64,000 nucleotides of DNA from Rhizobiales bacterium SYSU XM002. GTDB taxonomy: Bacteria > Pseudomonadota > Alphaproteobacteria > Rhizobiales > Beijerinckiaceae. Each line of letters opens with the position of its first letter. Position 1 is the first letter of the stretch. Where the stretch lies: positions 124,001 to 188,000 of the forward strand of contig VWVY01000001.1 of assembly GCA_009846685.1 (NCBI GenBank), written 5' to 3'. Of this stretch, positions 41,080 to 50,102 are shown piece after piece. The translations under genes and the position numbers were made by a program. The notes under the pieces were generated by a model. That model ran no database searches. It worked only from the letters and a program-made list of their open reading frames with translations, and was not told where the DNA came from.

Positions 41080-41793
41080 CTAGACCATATCCTCGAGCCG
41101 GCAGTTCACCAGCAGTTCGGCAACGCTCGCCGTGTTCGGCAGAGAAACGATGGTCGCGACCAGTTCCGCGAGATCGGCGGGGTCCGTCATGTCGGCGGCG
41201 GCAATCTTGGTCGCGCCCTGCGTCATATCGGTCCGGACGAAGGAGGGGCAGAGCGCGGTGACGCGAACGCCCTTATCCCAGCCGATCCGACGCGTCGCGT
41301 GCGAGAGCGCCACAACCGCGAATTTCGACATGTTGTAGGCGACATTGTCGTTCCGCACCCGCTTGCCCGACATCGACGCGACGTTGACGACGCGCCCCGC
41401 GCCGCTTGCTTCAAGATGGGGGAGCGCGAGGCGGATCATGTTGAGCGGTGCCTTGCAGTTCACCGCCCAGATCCGGTCCAGGCTCGCCTCGTCGGCATTG
41501 CGCAGCGTTACGTCGAGGCTGATGCCGGCGTTGTTGATCAGCCCGTCGATCCGCCCAAAGCGCGCGACGGTGTCGTCCACCCATGCCGCATGGCTGGCCC
41601 AATCCTCGGCGATATACTGCCCGATATGGATGCGATCCGACCCTTGCCTGTCGTGGAAGCCATCGAGACTTTTCCTGTCGCGCACGCCGAGGCTCAGCCG
41701 CGCGCCACGGGCATGGAGCGCCTCGGCGCATCGAAGGCCGATGCCGCGGTTCGCGCCGGTGATGAGGAAAACCTTGTCTGTGAGATCGATCAT
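41080..41793 (-). CDS. Short-chain dehydrogenase/reductase
   Basis: This is a 237-residue classical SDR with the cofactor motif TGANRGIG at residues 12-19, NNAG at 87-90 and the catalytic S140, Y153 and K157 (YNMSK). The substrate is unknown. It begins 3 bases after the DadA-like oxidase gene and lies 79 bases before the binding-protein gene, so it may belong to the same transcript. Confidence 0.9.
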   Translation of the reverse strand: MIDLTDKVFLITGANRGIGLRCAEALHARGARLSLGVRDRKSLDGFHDRQGSDRIHIGQYIAEDWASHAAWVDDTVARFGRIDGLINNAGISLDVTLRNADEASLDRIWAVNCKAPLNMIRLALPHLEASGAGRVVNVASMSGKRVRNDNVAYNMSKFAVVALSHATRRIGWDKGVRVTALCPSFVRTDMTQGATKIAAADMTDPADLAELVATIVSLPNTASVAELLVNCRLEDMV

Positions 41794-41796
41794 CGT

Positions 41797-42948
41797 CTAG
41801 CCGTGCAGGGTCATCGGCGCCGCAGTGGCACCTCGGGAGAAACGGTCGAAGCGGAAGGCCGCAAGATCGAACGGTAAGGGGGTATCGAGAACCAGCGCCG
41901 CGACAGCCTCGCCGACTGCCGGGGCGATGCCGAAGCCGTGGCCGGAAAACCCGGCTGCCACCACGAGGCCCTGCACGGTCGCAACCGGCGAGATCACCGG
42001 CAAGGCGTCGGGTGTCATATCGATCAATCCACCCCAGCATCGCTCGATGGGGGCGGCAGCGAGGGTGGGAAGAAAGGCGCCGATCCGCGCTCGCAACGCC
42101 TCCATTTCCGCCTGAACCGGCGCGAGTGTGGCGGCAGTCCACCGCTCGGGGTCGCCGGGATAGGGGCCGATGCCGGACGTGTAACGGAAGCACCCATCGG
42201 GCTGCTGTCGCCCGGCGCAATCGGCATTGGCAACGCCGAAGACCTGCTGGAAAACGCGTTCCACTGGCCTGCTGAGCGCGACCTGGACCTGCATGATCGC
42301 CAGTGGCAGATCAAGGCCGAGCGGCGCGAGCAGCGCGGCGCTATGCGTGCCGGCGGCAACGATCACCCGATCCGCTGAAATGAAACCCCTCGACGTCTCC
42401 ACACCGGCGATCCGCCCGTTGCGAACGACAAGGCCCACCGCCTCGATACCTTCCTCGATCTCGGCGCCGTACCGCTGCGCGGCCGTCGCGAAGGCCCTCG
42501 TCGCGGCGACGGGATCGGCATAGCCGTCCGTGGGGCAGAAGGATGCCGCCAGAACGCCGGCCTCGATGGCGGGAGCAATCGCCCTTACGGCGTCGGCATC
42601 CGGCAGGAAGTCGAGTGTCAGGCCAAGCGCCCTTTGCGCTGTGACCATCTCGCGGATGGTCTCGACCTCATCCGCTGTGCGGGCGAGGCGGATATTGCCA
42701 TCCCGATGGTAGCCCGTCTCGGCGCCGAGTTCGTCCGCGAGCCCGATCCAGCGCGTGACGGCGGCGCGAGCCAGAGGCAACTCCGCCGGATCGCGGCCAG
42801 ACTGGCGAACCCCACCCAGAGTCCAACCGGAGGCCATCGCGGCGATGTTTCGGCTTTCGATCAGTCGCACCTTCGCGCCGCGCCGGGCCAGATGATAGGC
42901 ACTGGCGCAGCCGGTGATGCCGCCGCCGATGATCAGGATCTCCGACAA
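41797..42948 (-). CDS. FAD-dependent amine/amino-acid oxidase, DadA-like
   Basis: This is a flavoprotein of about 383 residues of the D-amino-acid oxidase fold with the motif ILIIGGGITGCASAYHLARRG at its very N-terminus. The start is a TTG at 42948 with AGGAGG four bases before it; upstream in-frame sequence lacks protein character. C-terminal features (CWGGLIDMTPDALPVI, GFSGHGFGIAPAVGEAVAAL) are typical of the family. It is divergent from the PuuB-like gene across a nested palindrome. Confidence 0.87.
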   Translation of the reverse strand: MSEILIIGGGITGCASAYHLARRGAKVRLIESRNIAAMASGWTLGGVRQSGRDPAELPLARAAVTRWIGLADELGAETGYHRDGNIRLARTADEVETIREMVTAQRALGLTLDFLPDADAVRAIAPAIEAGVLAASFCPTDGYADPVAATRAFATAAQRYGAEIEEGIEAVGLVVRNGRIAGVETSRGFISADRVIVAAGTHSAALLAPLGLDLPLAIMQVQVALSRPVERVFQQVFGVANADCAGRQQPDGCFRYTSGIGPYPGDPERWTAATLAPVQAEMEALRARIGAFLPTLAAAPIERCWGGLIDMTPDALPVISPVATVQGLVVAAGFSGHGFGIAPAVGEAVAALVLDTPLPFDLAAFRFDRFSRGATAAPMTLHG

Positions 42949-43019
42949 GCATCCTCCTGCATGCGAAATCCCTCCAAAAAAAACGCTGGCCGCCATCGTC
43001 GCGCGGAAATCTTCGCCGG

Positions 43020-43060
43020 CGCAAGAGCCATGCAGAAAAAATTTCTGCAACCTCCTTGCG
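43020..43060. promoter_or_regulatory. Nested dyad operator between divergent flavoprotein genes
   Basis: Two pairs of inverted arms share one centre at 43040. The inner pair is TGCAGAAA/TTTCTGCA (43031-43038 and 43042-43049) and the outer pair is CGCAAG/CTTGCG (43020-43025 and 43055-43060). It lies 60 bases upstream of the PuuB-like TTG and about 70 upstream of the DadA-like TTG, so one regulator could control both directions. Confidence 0.65.
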
Positions 43061-43119
43061 CGACGGAAGATCGCTTGCGACAAAAACGGGAACCGCACGA
43101 AGGCACGGGAGTCGTCGCC

Positions 43120-44421
43120 TTGTCCCAATCCGTTCCGAACCACGATCCCTATTGGTGGGAAGCCGCGCCACGCGAGCCGAAGTCCGACATCGCCTTGCCG
43201 GCGAAGGTCGATGTGCTGGTCGTCGGCGCGGGTTACGCCGGTCTTTCCGCGGCGCTGACGCTCGCCCGCGCCGGGCGTAGCGTGCTCGTCTGCGAGGCGG
43301 GGCCGCCGGGCTTCGGCGCGTCGAGCCGGTCGGGCGGGATGATTGGTCACGGCCATCGCCTGTCCTATTCCGGCCTCATCGAGCGCTACGGCGAGACGAC
43401 GGCCAAGGCGATGATCCTCGAAGGTATGGCCTCGCTCGATTACGCGAAAAGCCTTATCGCCGAAACGGGCATGGACGCTGGCTTGCGTCCGGTTGGTCGT
43501 CTCCGAGGCGCCTGGACCACCGCCGATTACGACACGATGGGCCGCGAGGCCGATCTCCTCCGACGGAATGTCGGCCTTGAGGTCGATGTCGTCCAGAAAG
43601 GCGACATGCGGCGGGAGATTTCGACCGACGCCTATCAGGGCGGGTTGATCTTCCACAGCCATGCCGGGCTGCATCCGGCGCTGTTCCAGCAGGGGCTGCT
43701 CGCGGCGGCGCGCAAGGCGGGCGCGGTCGTCGCAGGCCATTGCGCCGTCGAGGGATGGACGCGCGAGGCGGATGGCTTCGGCGTCGCCACACAGCGCGGT
43801 GCCGTGAAGGCCGGCGAACTGGTCGTGACCACCAACGGTTATTCGGGGCGACCCTTCGTGCCATTGGCCCGGCGCGTCGTGCCCATCCCGAGCTATCTGA
43901 TCGCGACGGAGGAACTAGGCGAGAACCGCGTGCGCGAACTCATCCCCTCGCTGCGGATGATTGTCGAAACGCGCGAAAAGCACCTCTATTACCGCCCGTC
44001 ACCCGATCAGAAGCGAATTGTGCTGGGTGGTCGCGCGGCGCTCCATCCCATCGATCTCGACAACGCAGGGGCGCGGCTGCGGCGTGAGCTTGTCGCGCTG
44101 TTCCCGAGCCTGTCCGATGTTGCGATCAGCCATGTCTGGACCGGCAATGTCGCAATGACGCGCTCCGACTTGCCGGGCATCGGCCAGCGCGAAGGGCTCT
44201 GGTATGCGCTAGGCTGCAACGGCTCGGGTGTCGCGCTGATGCCCTATCTTGGCCATCGGCTGGCGCAGAAGATCCTCGGCGAGCCCGAAGGCCGGACGGC
44301 GTTCGACGATATCCCGTTCACGGCGGTGCCCTTCTATGACGGTCGGCCATGGTTCCTGCCGTTCATGACGCTCGCCTTCCGGGCGCGCGATCTCTGGCGG
44401 GAAATCCGTACGGGCCAGTAA
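43120..44421 (+). CDS. FAD-dependent oxidase, PuuB/OrdL-like
   Basis: This is a flavoprotein of about 433 residues related to gamma-glutamylputrescine oxidase. It shows HDPYWWEAAP at the N-terminus, VLVVGAGYAGLSAALTLARAG for FAD binding and GASSRSGGMIGHGHRL. The TTG at 43120 with GGGAG upstream gives the family length of about 430 residues; longer starts would run through the operator. No puuA, puuC or puuD gene is nearby, so the substrate may be another amine. Confidence 0.87.
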   Translation: MSQSVPNHDPYWWEAAPREPKSDIALPAKVDVLVVGAGYAGLSAALTLARAGRSVLVCEAGPPGFGASSRSGGMIGHGHRLSYSGLIERYGETTAKAMILEGMASLDYAKSLIAETGMDAGLRPVGRLRGAWTTADYDTMGREADLLRRNVGLEVDVVQKGDMRREISTDAYQGGLIFHSHAGLHPALFQQGLLAAARKAGAVVAGHCAVEGWTREADGFGVATQRGAVKAGELVVTTNGYSGRPFVPLARRVVPIPSYLIATEELGENRVRELIPSLRMIVETREKHLYYRPSPDQKRIVLGGRAALHPIDLDNAGARLRRELVALFPSLSDVAISHVWTGNVAMTRSDLPGIGQREGLWYALGCNGSGVALMPYLGHRLAQKILGEPEGRTAFDDIPFTAVPFYDGRPWFLPFMTLAFRARDLWREIRTGQ

Positions 44422-44561
44422 TCCGCCGGGCGGCGCCTCATCCAAAATCCGCTTCTCACCGACGACGCAACGGCCGGGCGCGGCTTCGCCGTGCGTTCCC
44501 GCGACTTGCGATGGAACGCTCCGGCATCTCACGTGATGTCAATCTTCACGTTGAATCCATC

Positions 44562-44571
44562 ATGTATACAA
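44562..44571. promoter_or_regulatory. Upstream GntR-type operator of vanA
   Basis: The sequence ATGTATACAA contains the palindrome TGTATACA, which fits the TNGT...ACNA pattern of FCD-type GntR regulators. It is centred exactly 84 bases, or eight helical turns, upstream of the second copy. Confidence 0.55.
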
Positions 44572-44588
44572 ATTCTATGGCATATGGT

Positions 44589-44618
44589 CGATTTGTTCGC
44601 AAAAATGCGTTCAAATCG
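44589..44618. promoter_or_regulatory. Interrupted palindrome between the two vanA operators
   Basis: CGATTTG and CAAATCG enclose a second matched pair, CGCA and TGCG, around AAAA, with a TT/TT mismatch on each side. It lies near the midpoint of the two TGTATACA sites. It may be a second regulator's site or a structural element for looping. Confidence 0.45.
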
Positions 44619-44624
44619 CAGTTA

Positions 44625-44655
44625 TTGCAAGGTATGGGAACTTTAATGTATACAT
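44625..44655 (+). promoter_or_regulatory. Candidate vanA promoter with operator over the -10 box
   Basis: TTGCAA (44625-44630) and TATACA (44649-44654) are spaced by 18 bases and fit a sigma-70-type promoter. The -10 hexamer lies inside the perfect palindrome ATGTATACAT (44646-44655), so repressor binding there would block the polymerase. A ribosome-binding site GGAAGGAAA follows before the vanA ATG. Confidence 0.55.
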
Positions 44656-44672
44656 AAAGGAAGGAAACGACG

Positions 44673-45722
44673 ATGCAGGGCTTCCCGCTGAACGCTTGGT
44701 ATGCCGCGGCCTGGGATACGGAAGTGAAGCGTGAGCTTTTGCCGCGCACGCTGTGCAACCAGAAGATCGTTCTCTATCGGACGGAGGCCGGCAAACCGGT
44801 CGCATTGGCGGATGCTTGCTGGCATCGTCTTGTTCCGCTGTCGCGCGGGCACCTGAAGGGGGACGAGGTCGTTTGCCCCTATCACGGTCTCGTCTTCAAT
44901 CCGCAAGGGCGCTGCACCTTCATGCCCTCGCAGGAGACGATCAATCCGTCGGCCTGCGTTCGATCCTATCCGCTTGTCGAGCGGCACCGCTTCATCTGGA
45001 TCTGGCCCGGCGATCCCGCTCTCGCCGATCCGGCCAAGGTCCCGGACCTGCACTGGAATCGCGATCCGGAATGGGAGGGCGACGGCAAGCGAATCCACGC
45101 CAAATGCGAATATCGTCTGGTGGTCGATAACCTGATGGACCTGACGCACGAAACCTTCGTCCACAACGGCTCGATTGGTAACGAGGCGGTCGCGGAAGCG
45201 CCATTCACGACGACGCATGGCGACCGCACTGCGACGGTGACGCGCTGGATGAGGGACATCGAGCCGCCGCCGTTCTGGCGGGCCCAGCTCGGCAAGCCTG
45301 GGAATGTCGACCGCTGGCAGATCATCCGCTTCGAGGCGCCGGCGACCATCGTGATCGACGTCGGCGTTGCGCCTGCCGGGACCGGCGCACCGGAAGGCGA
45401 TCGCTCGCAGGGCGTTAATGGCATGGTGATGAATACGCTCACGCCGGAGACCGAAGGCACCTGCCACTATTTCTGGGCCTTCGCCCGCAACTATCGCCTG
45501 CGCGATCAGGCGCTGACGACGGAAATCTGCGAGGGCGTCAGCACCATCTTCCGCCAGGACGAGGATATCCTCGAAGCGCAGCAGCGCGCGATCGAGGAAA
45601 ATCCGGGCCGGATCTTCTACAATCTCAACATCGACTCCGGTTCGATGTGGGCCCGCAAGCTGATCGACCGGATGCTGGCGGCGGAAGGGCATCCTGTTCC
45701 GGTCCAGCAGGCGGCGGAGTAA
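44673..45722 (+). CDS. vanA: Vanillate O-demethylase oxygenase subunit
   Basis: This is a 349-residue Rieske oxygenase that removes the methyl group from vanillate to give protocatechuate and formaldehyde. The Rieske ligands are C49, H51, C68 and H71 (CWHR...CPYHG), and H159 and H164 in DNLMDLTHETFVH bind the mononuclear iron. The reductase VanB is encoded two genes downstream. A family member acting on another methoxy-aromatic is possible, but the linked protocatechuate genes support vanillate. Confidence 0.93.
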   Translation: MQGFPLNAWYAAAWDTEVKRELLPRTLCNQKIVLYRTEAGKPVALADACWHRLVPLSRGHLKGDEVVCPYHGLVFNPQGRCTFMPSQETINPSACVRSYPLVERHRFIWIWPGDPALADPAKVPDLHWNRDPEWEGDGKRIHAKCEYRLVVDNLMDLTHETFVHNGSIGNEAVAEAPFTTTHGDRTATVTRWMRDIEPPPFWRAQLGKPGNVDRWQIIRFEAPATIVIDVGVAPAGTGAPEGDRSQGVNGMVMNTLTPETEGTCHYFWAFARNYRLRDQALTTEICEGVSTIFRQDEDILEAQQRAIEENPGRIFYNLNIDSGSMWARKLIDRMLAAEGHPVPVQQAAE

Positions 45723-45726
45723 GGGC

Positions 45727-46497
45727 ATGGACTCCCCGGAAATTACGCGTGGCGAACGCGGTGGATCGCAGACGACCCGCGCTGTGATGCAATTGCGCGA
45801 AATGCTGTTCTCGGGCGAAATCCCACCCGGCACGCGGCTCTCTGAACTCGCCCTCGTCGAGCGTCTCGGCATGTCGCGCACCCCTGTCCGCACCGCCCTG
45901 ACGATGTTGGCGGAGGAGGGGTTGGTGCAGGCGATTGGCACCGGCGGATTCTCCGCACGCTCGTTCTCGGAACGGGACGTAAATGACGCGATCGAACTGC
46001 GCGGCACGCTCGAAGGGCTCGCGGCGCGGTTTGCGGCCGAGCGGGGGATTTCGACGATCGCCGGCCAGATGCTTGGTGATCTGCTGGCGCGGCTCGACGA
46101 GGTGGTGACCGCGCCCACGCTCGATGCCGATGTGATGGAGCAATACATCGAACTCAACGCCCGCTTTCACCGGGAAATCATCCGGCTGGCTGAGAGCCGC
46201 GTTGTGGAACGGCAGATCGAGCGGGTGATGGCGCTGCCCTTCGCTTCACCGAGCGCCTTCGTCATGGCGCAGTCGCGGTGTGAGGACGCGCGCAACGTGC
46301 TCGTCATCTCGCAGGATCAGCACCGCGCAGTTGTTGAAGCCATCATCGGGCGCGAGGGCACGCGGGCCGAGGCGTTGATGCGCGAGCATTCGCGCGTTGC
46401 CCGCCGCAACCTCGGGCAGGCCGTGCGCTCCCGCGAGGCGCTGGAACAGGTGCCGGGCGGCAAGCTTATCCAGTTTGACCGGTACGGGGAGGAATGA
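45727..46497 (+). CDS. vanR: GntR-family regulator, FCD subgroup (VanR-like)
   Basis: This is a 256-residue regulator with an N-terminal winged helix (PPGTRLSELALVERLGMSRT) and a C-terminal FCD effector domain (REIIRLAESRVVERQIERVM). It lies between vanA and vanB in the same direction and is probably the vanillate-responsive repressor of the operon through the TGTATACA sites. The gene symbol is by context. Confidence 0.88.
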   Translation: MDSPEITRGERGGSQTTRAVMQLREMLFSGEIPPGTRLSELALVERLGMSRTPVRTALTMLAEEGLVQAIGTGGFSARSFSERDVNDAIELRGTLEGLAARFAAERGISTIAGQMLGDLLARLDEVVTAPTLDADVMEQYIELNARFHREIIRLAESRVVERQIERVMALPFASPSAFVMAQSRCEDARNVLVISQDQHRAVVEAIIGREGTRAEALMREHSRVARRNLGQAVRSREALEQVPGGKLIQFDRYGEE

Positions 46498-47475
46498 ATG
46501 CGATACGAAGCGATCTGGGGCGAAGCGCGCATCGTCGCGATCCGCGACCTCACGCCCGATATCCGCGAATTCACGCTGGTGCCTGACGAGGCACCGCGCG
46601 GCTGGCAGCCCGGCGCGCATGTCGATGTCGAGGTTATGATCGGCGGCCTGCCGGAAATCCGGTCCTATTCGCTGGTCGGCGAGCCGGTCGGCGGCATGTT
46701 GCGGATTGCGGTGAAGCGTCAGGCCGACAGCCGCGGCGGCTCGACCTATTTGCATGGGCTGGGGGAGGGCGCGCGATTGCGTGTCACCGCGCCGAAATCC
46801 GCGTTCGAAATCGATTTCGCGCACAAGCATTATCTGCTCGTCGCTGCTGGCATCGGGGTAACGCCGATCCTCGGCATGGCTGCGACGCTGGCGCGGCGCG
46901 GGGCCGATGTCACGATGGCCTACGCAGTGCGCGGCGCAGCCGATCTCGCCTATCTCGACGATCTGCGCGCCATCCTCGGGGATCGACTGAACGTATACGT
47001 TTCGGGCGAGGGGCAGCGGATCGATCTCGCCGTGCTGTTAGCAGGCCTCGCACCGGGCACGCAATGCGCGTTCTGCGGCCCCATGCCGATGCTGGAGGCC
47101 GCGCGCTCAACCTGGCTCGCGGGCGGACGTGATCTCGTTGATTTCCGTTGGGAAACCTTCGGCACTTCGGGCAGTTTGCCGAGCGAGGATTTTACCGTCC
47201 GCATTCCCCGGCACAATCTCGAGATCACGGTGCCGCGCGACCGTTCGCTGCTCGACGCCCTTCAGGGCGCGGGCATCGAGGTCATCAGCGATTGTCGACG
47301 CGGCGAATGCGGGCTCTGCGCGATGACCATCCTCGACCACGACGGCCCGGTCGATCATCGCGACGTGTTCTTCTCGGAGGCCGAAAAGGCGCACAACGAC
47401 AAGCTCTGCGCCTGCGTCTCGCGCGCGGTCGGCACCCTGACGCTCGACACCGACTACCGTCCGGACGCGATCTGA
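46498..47475 (+). CDS. vanB: Vanillate O-demethylase reductase subunit
   Basis: This is a 325-residue class IA oxygenase reductase with an FMN-binding domain (RSYSLVG near residue 55), an NAD domain (LLVAAGIGVTPILGM) and a C-terminal plant-type 2Fe-2S site (C266, C271, C274 and C304 or C306). It passes electrons from NADH to VanA. It starts immediately after the vanR stop codon. Confidence 0.94.
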   Translation: MRYEAIWGEARIVAIRDLTPDIREFTLVPDEAPRGWQPGAHVDVEVMIGGLPEIRSYSLVGEPVGGMLRIAVKRQADSRGGSTYLHGLGEGARLRVTAPKSAFEIDFAHKHYLLVAAGIGVTPILGMAATLARRGADVTMAYAVRGAADLAYLDDLRAILGDRLNVYVSGEGQRIDLAVLLAGLAPGTQCAFCGPMPMLEAARSTWLAGGRDLVDFRWETFGTSGSLPSEDFTVRIPRHNLEITVPRDRSLLDALQGAGIEVISDCRRGECGLCAMTILDHDGPVDHRDVFFSEAEKAHNDKLCACVSRAVGTLTLDTDYRPDAI

Positions 47476-47497
47476 ATCGCGCGCTGAACGGGATCGC

Positions 47498-48604
47498 TCA
47501 GGCGTCCTTCCAGACCTCGGCGGCAAGCTCGACGATCATTTCGAGCTTCTTCCACTGCTCCTCCTCGGCCAGTGTGTTGCCTTCCTGAGTCGAGGCGAAC
47601 CCGCATTGCGGCGAGAGGCAAAGCTGGTCGAGCGAGACGTATTTCGACGCTTCATCGATCCGTCGACGGATGTCGTCCTTGTTCTCGAGCACGCCTGTCT
47701 TCGAGGTCACGAGGCCGAGCACGACTTTCTTGCCCTTGGGCAGGAAACGCAGCGGCTCGAAGCCGCCGGCGCGGTCGCTGTCCCACTCCATGAAGTAGCC
47801 GTCGACCGGCATCGCGTTGAACAGCACCTCTGCGACCGGCTCGTAACCGCCGGAGGCGATAAACGTCGAGCGGAAATTCCCACGGCACAGGTGCATCGTG
47901 ATGGTAAGGTCGGCCGGTTTGTTCTCCAGCGCCTTGCGAACCATGCCGGCGTAGATATCCGGCTGCTTCGCCGGATCGTCGCCGCGCTCGGCGAGCATCT
48001 TGCGCTGCTCAGGATCGCAAAGGTAGGCGAAGGAGATGTCGTCGAGCTGGAGATAGCGGCAGCCAGCCTTGTAGAAATCGCCGACCGCCTTGGCATAGGC
48101 CGCCCCGACATCCGAATAGAACTCGCCCATGTCCGGATAGAGGCCCATGTTCATCATCTTCCGTCCGCCGCGATAGTGCAGCATCGAGGGGCCGGGAATG
48201 GTCATCTTCGGCGTGCGGGTGGTGTTCTCCTTGAGGAAGCGGAAGTGCTCCACCATCGGGTGCTCGGTCGAATAGCCGACCTTGTCTGTAATGCGGAGCA
48301 CGTAGGGAACGCCAACGCCGCCCTTGAAGTTCATGCCGGAATCGCCGCCGACGAGATCGACGCCATCGAGCTGGCTGAGGAAGTCGAGATGCCAGTAGGC
48401 GCGGCGGAACTCGCCATCGGTAATGCCCTTGAGGCCGATCGCTTCCTGCTTCTTGATGAGCGCAATGATCTCCCGATCCTCGATCTCCTTGAGCCCGGCG
48501 GCGCTGAGCGCCCCGGCGGCATGCTTCTCCCGCGCGTCCTTCAACGCGGCGGTGCGGAGCAGCGAACCGACCATGTCGGCGCGGAAGGGGGGCTTGGTCG
48601 TCAT
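47498..48604 (-). CDS. MetE C-terminal-like zinc methyltransferase
   Basis: This is a protein of about 368 residues corresponding to the catalytic half of cobalamin-independent methionine synthase. The zinc ligands H238, C240 and C334 (MHLCRGN, SPQCGFAST) and the conserved E273 are present; the N-terminal MetE half is absent. GGAGGAAA precedes the ATG at 48604. It is 14 bases after the last Liv ATPase gene. It may transfer a methyl group from folate or another donor to a thiol; short homologues are of uncertain substrate. Confidence 0.85.
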   Translation of the reverse strand: MTTKPPFRADMVGSLLRTAALKDAREKHAAGALSAAGLKEIEDREIIALIKKQEAIGLKGITDGEFRRAYWHLDFLSQLDGVDLVGGDSGMNFKGGVGVPYVLRITDKVGYSTEHPMVEHFRFLKENTTRTPKMTIPGPSMLHYRGGRKMMNMGLYPDMGEFYSDVGAAYAKAVGDFYKAGCRYLQLDDISFAYLCDPEQRKMLAERGDDPAKQPDIYAGMVRKALENKPADLTITMHLCRGNFRSTFIASGGYEPVAEVLFNAMPVDGYFMEWDSDRAGGFEPLRFLPKGKKVVLGLVTSKTGVLENKDDIRRRIDEASKYVSLDQLCLSPQCGFASTQEGNTLAEEEQWKKLEMIVELAAEVWKDA

Positions 48605-48618
48605 GGTTTCCTCCGGGA

Positions 48619-49356
48619 TCAATGTTTGGCGCGGGCCTTGCCGGCTTTGCGGTCGGTAATGCCGAGATGCAGTTCGAGTGGGGCCGGGTCGGCGATCAGG
48701 TCCGCGCTGGCGCTCCTGTGCACGATGGTTCCGCGATCCAGAATGATCGCCTGATCCGTCACGTCGAGGATTTTCTGCGCGTGTTGCTCGACGATGATGG
48801 CAGAAAGGCCTTCCTCGCGGGTGATGCGCTTCAGCGCGGCGAGCAATTCCTCGATGATGATCGGTGCGAGGCCTTCGGTCGGTTCGTCGAGCAGGATCAG
48901 CTTCGGGTTGAGCACCAGTGCGCGGGCGACAGCCAGCATCTGCTGCTCGCCGCCGGAAAGCTGGTTGCCGAGGTTCGAGCGCCGTTCTTCCAGCCGCGGA
49001 AACATTCTGTAGACTGCCGCGACGTCCCATCGGCCGGGTTGGGCGACGGCGGTCAGGTTTTCCTCGACCGTCAGCGACTTGAAGATGTTGCGCTCCTGCG
49101 GCACCCAGCCGATCCCGCCCCGTGCGCGCTGATCGGGTCGTAGACGGGTGATGTCGCGGCCGTCGAAGCGGATCGTGCCGCCAAGATGGCGCGTGACGCC
49201 GATGATCGTGTTGACGAGCGTCGTCTTGCCTGTGCCGTTTCGGCCGAGCACGGCGAGCGAGCGCCCCGCTTCCAGCGACAGAGAAACGCCGCTGACGACC
49301 TCCGCCGCGCCATAGCCGGCGGACACGTGGTCGAGCGTGAGCAAGGTATCACTCAT
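48619..49356 (-). CDS. Branched-chain/aromatic-acid ABC importer ATPase (LivF-like)
   Basis: This is an ATPase of about 245 residues with Walker A GRNGTGKT, signature LSGGEQQM and Walker B KLILLDEPTEGLAP. The ATG at 49356 overlaps the end of the LivG-like gene by eight bases; the longer in-frame extension is shadow sequence. It is the fifth gene of a Liv-type importer. The aromatic cluster around it suggests uptake of aromatic acids. Confidence 0.92.
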   Translation of the reverse strand: MSDTLLTLDHVSAGYGAAEVVSGVSLSLEAGRSLAVLGRNGTGKTTLVNTIIGVTRHLGGTIRFDGRDITRLRPDQRARGGIGWVPQERNIFKSLTVEENLTAVAQPGRWDVAAVYRMFPRLEERRSNLGNQLSGGEQQMLAVARALVLNPKLILLDEPTEGLAPIIIEELLAALKRITREEGLSAIIVEQHAQKILDVTDQAIILDRGTIVHRSASADLIADPAPLELHLGITDRKAGKARAKH

Positions 49357-50101
49357 CGACGCTCTCCCCGAGATAGACGGCGCGCACGCGTGGATCGGTC
49401 GAGATTTCCGCAACCGTGCCTTCGGTGAAGAGCGCGCCGTTGACAAGAACCGAGATGCGTTCGGCGAAGGAGAAGACGAGATCCATGTCGTGCTCGATGA
49501 GGAGAACAGAGACATCGCGCGGCAAGGCAGCGACTGTCGAGAGCAGTTCGTGCCGGTCGGCTTCCGGCACGCCGGCCGCCGGCTCGTCGAGCAGCAACAC
49601 GCGCGGCTTGCAGGCGAAGGCGACGGCGATTTCGAGAAGCCTTTGCTTGCCGTAGGCGAGGCTTGATGTGCGCTCTTCGAGCACATCGGTCAGGTGGAAG
49701 CGGGTGGCGATGTCGACAATCTCGTCTATCACCTCCGGGCTACCGCCCGCCGGCCGCCACCAATCGCCGCCATGTCCCATTCGCTCCGACACGGCAACGC
49801 CGATGGTTTCGAGCGGCGTCATCCCGGCAAAGAGCTGGTTGATCTGGAACGTGCGGACAAGCCCGCGCTTCACGCGCAGGTCCGGGCGAAGCTGGGTTAC
49901 GTCCTCGCCCTGCAACAGAATCTGCCCGTCACTCGGTGCGAGCACGCCGGTCAACAGGTTGACGAAGGTCGTCTTGCCGGCGCCGTTCGGGCCGATGAGC
50001 GCGTGGCGCGCGCCTTGTTCGAGGCGGAACGAGACGTTGTCGGTGGCGACGAGGCCGCCGAAACGCTTCACGAGGCCAATGGTTTCGAGTGCGGGCGTCA
50101 T
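49349..50101 (-). CDS. Branched-chain/aromatic-acid ABC importer ATPase (LivG-like)
   Basis: This is a 250-residue ATPase with Walker A GPNGAGKT, the LivG-type signature LAYGKQRLLEIA and Walker B RVLLLDEPAAGV. It pairs with the LivF-like ATPase. It is one base from the LivM-like gene. Confidence 0.94.
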   Translation of the reverse strand: MTPALETIGLVKRFGGLVATDNVSFRLEQGARHALIGPNGAGKTTFVNLLTGVLAPSDGQILLQGEDVTQLRPDLRVKRGLVRTFQINQLFAGMTPLETIGVAVSERMGHGGDWWRPAGGSPEVIDEIVDIATRFHLTDVLEERTSSLAYGKQRLLEIAVAFACKPRVLLLDEPAAGVPEADRHELLSTVAALPRDVSVLLIEHDMDLVFSFAERISVLVNGALFTEGTVAEISTDPRVRAVYLGESVDE

Positions 50102-50102
50102 C

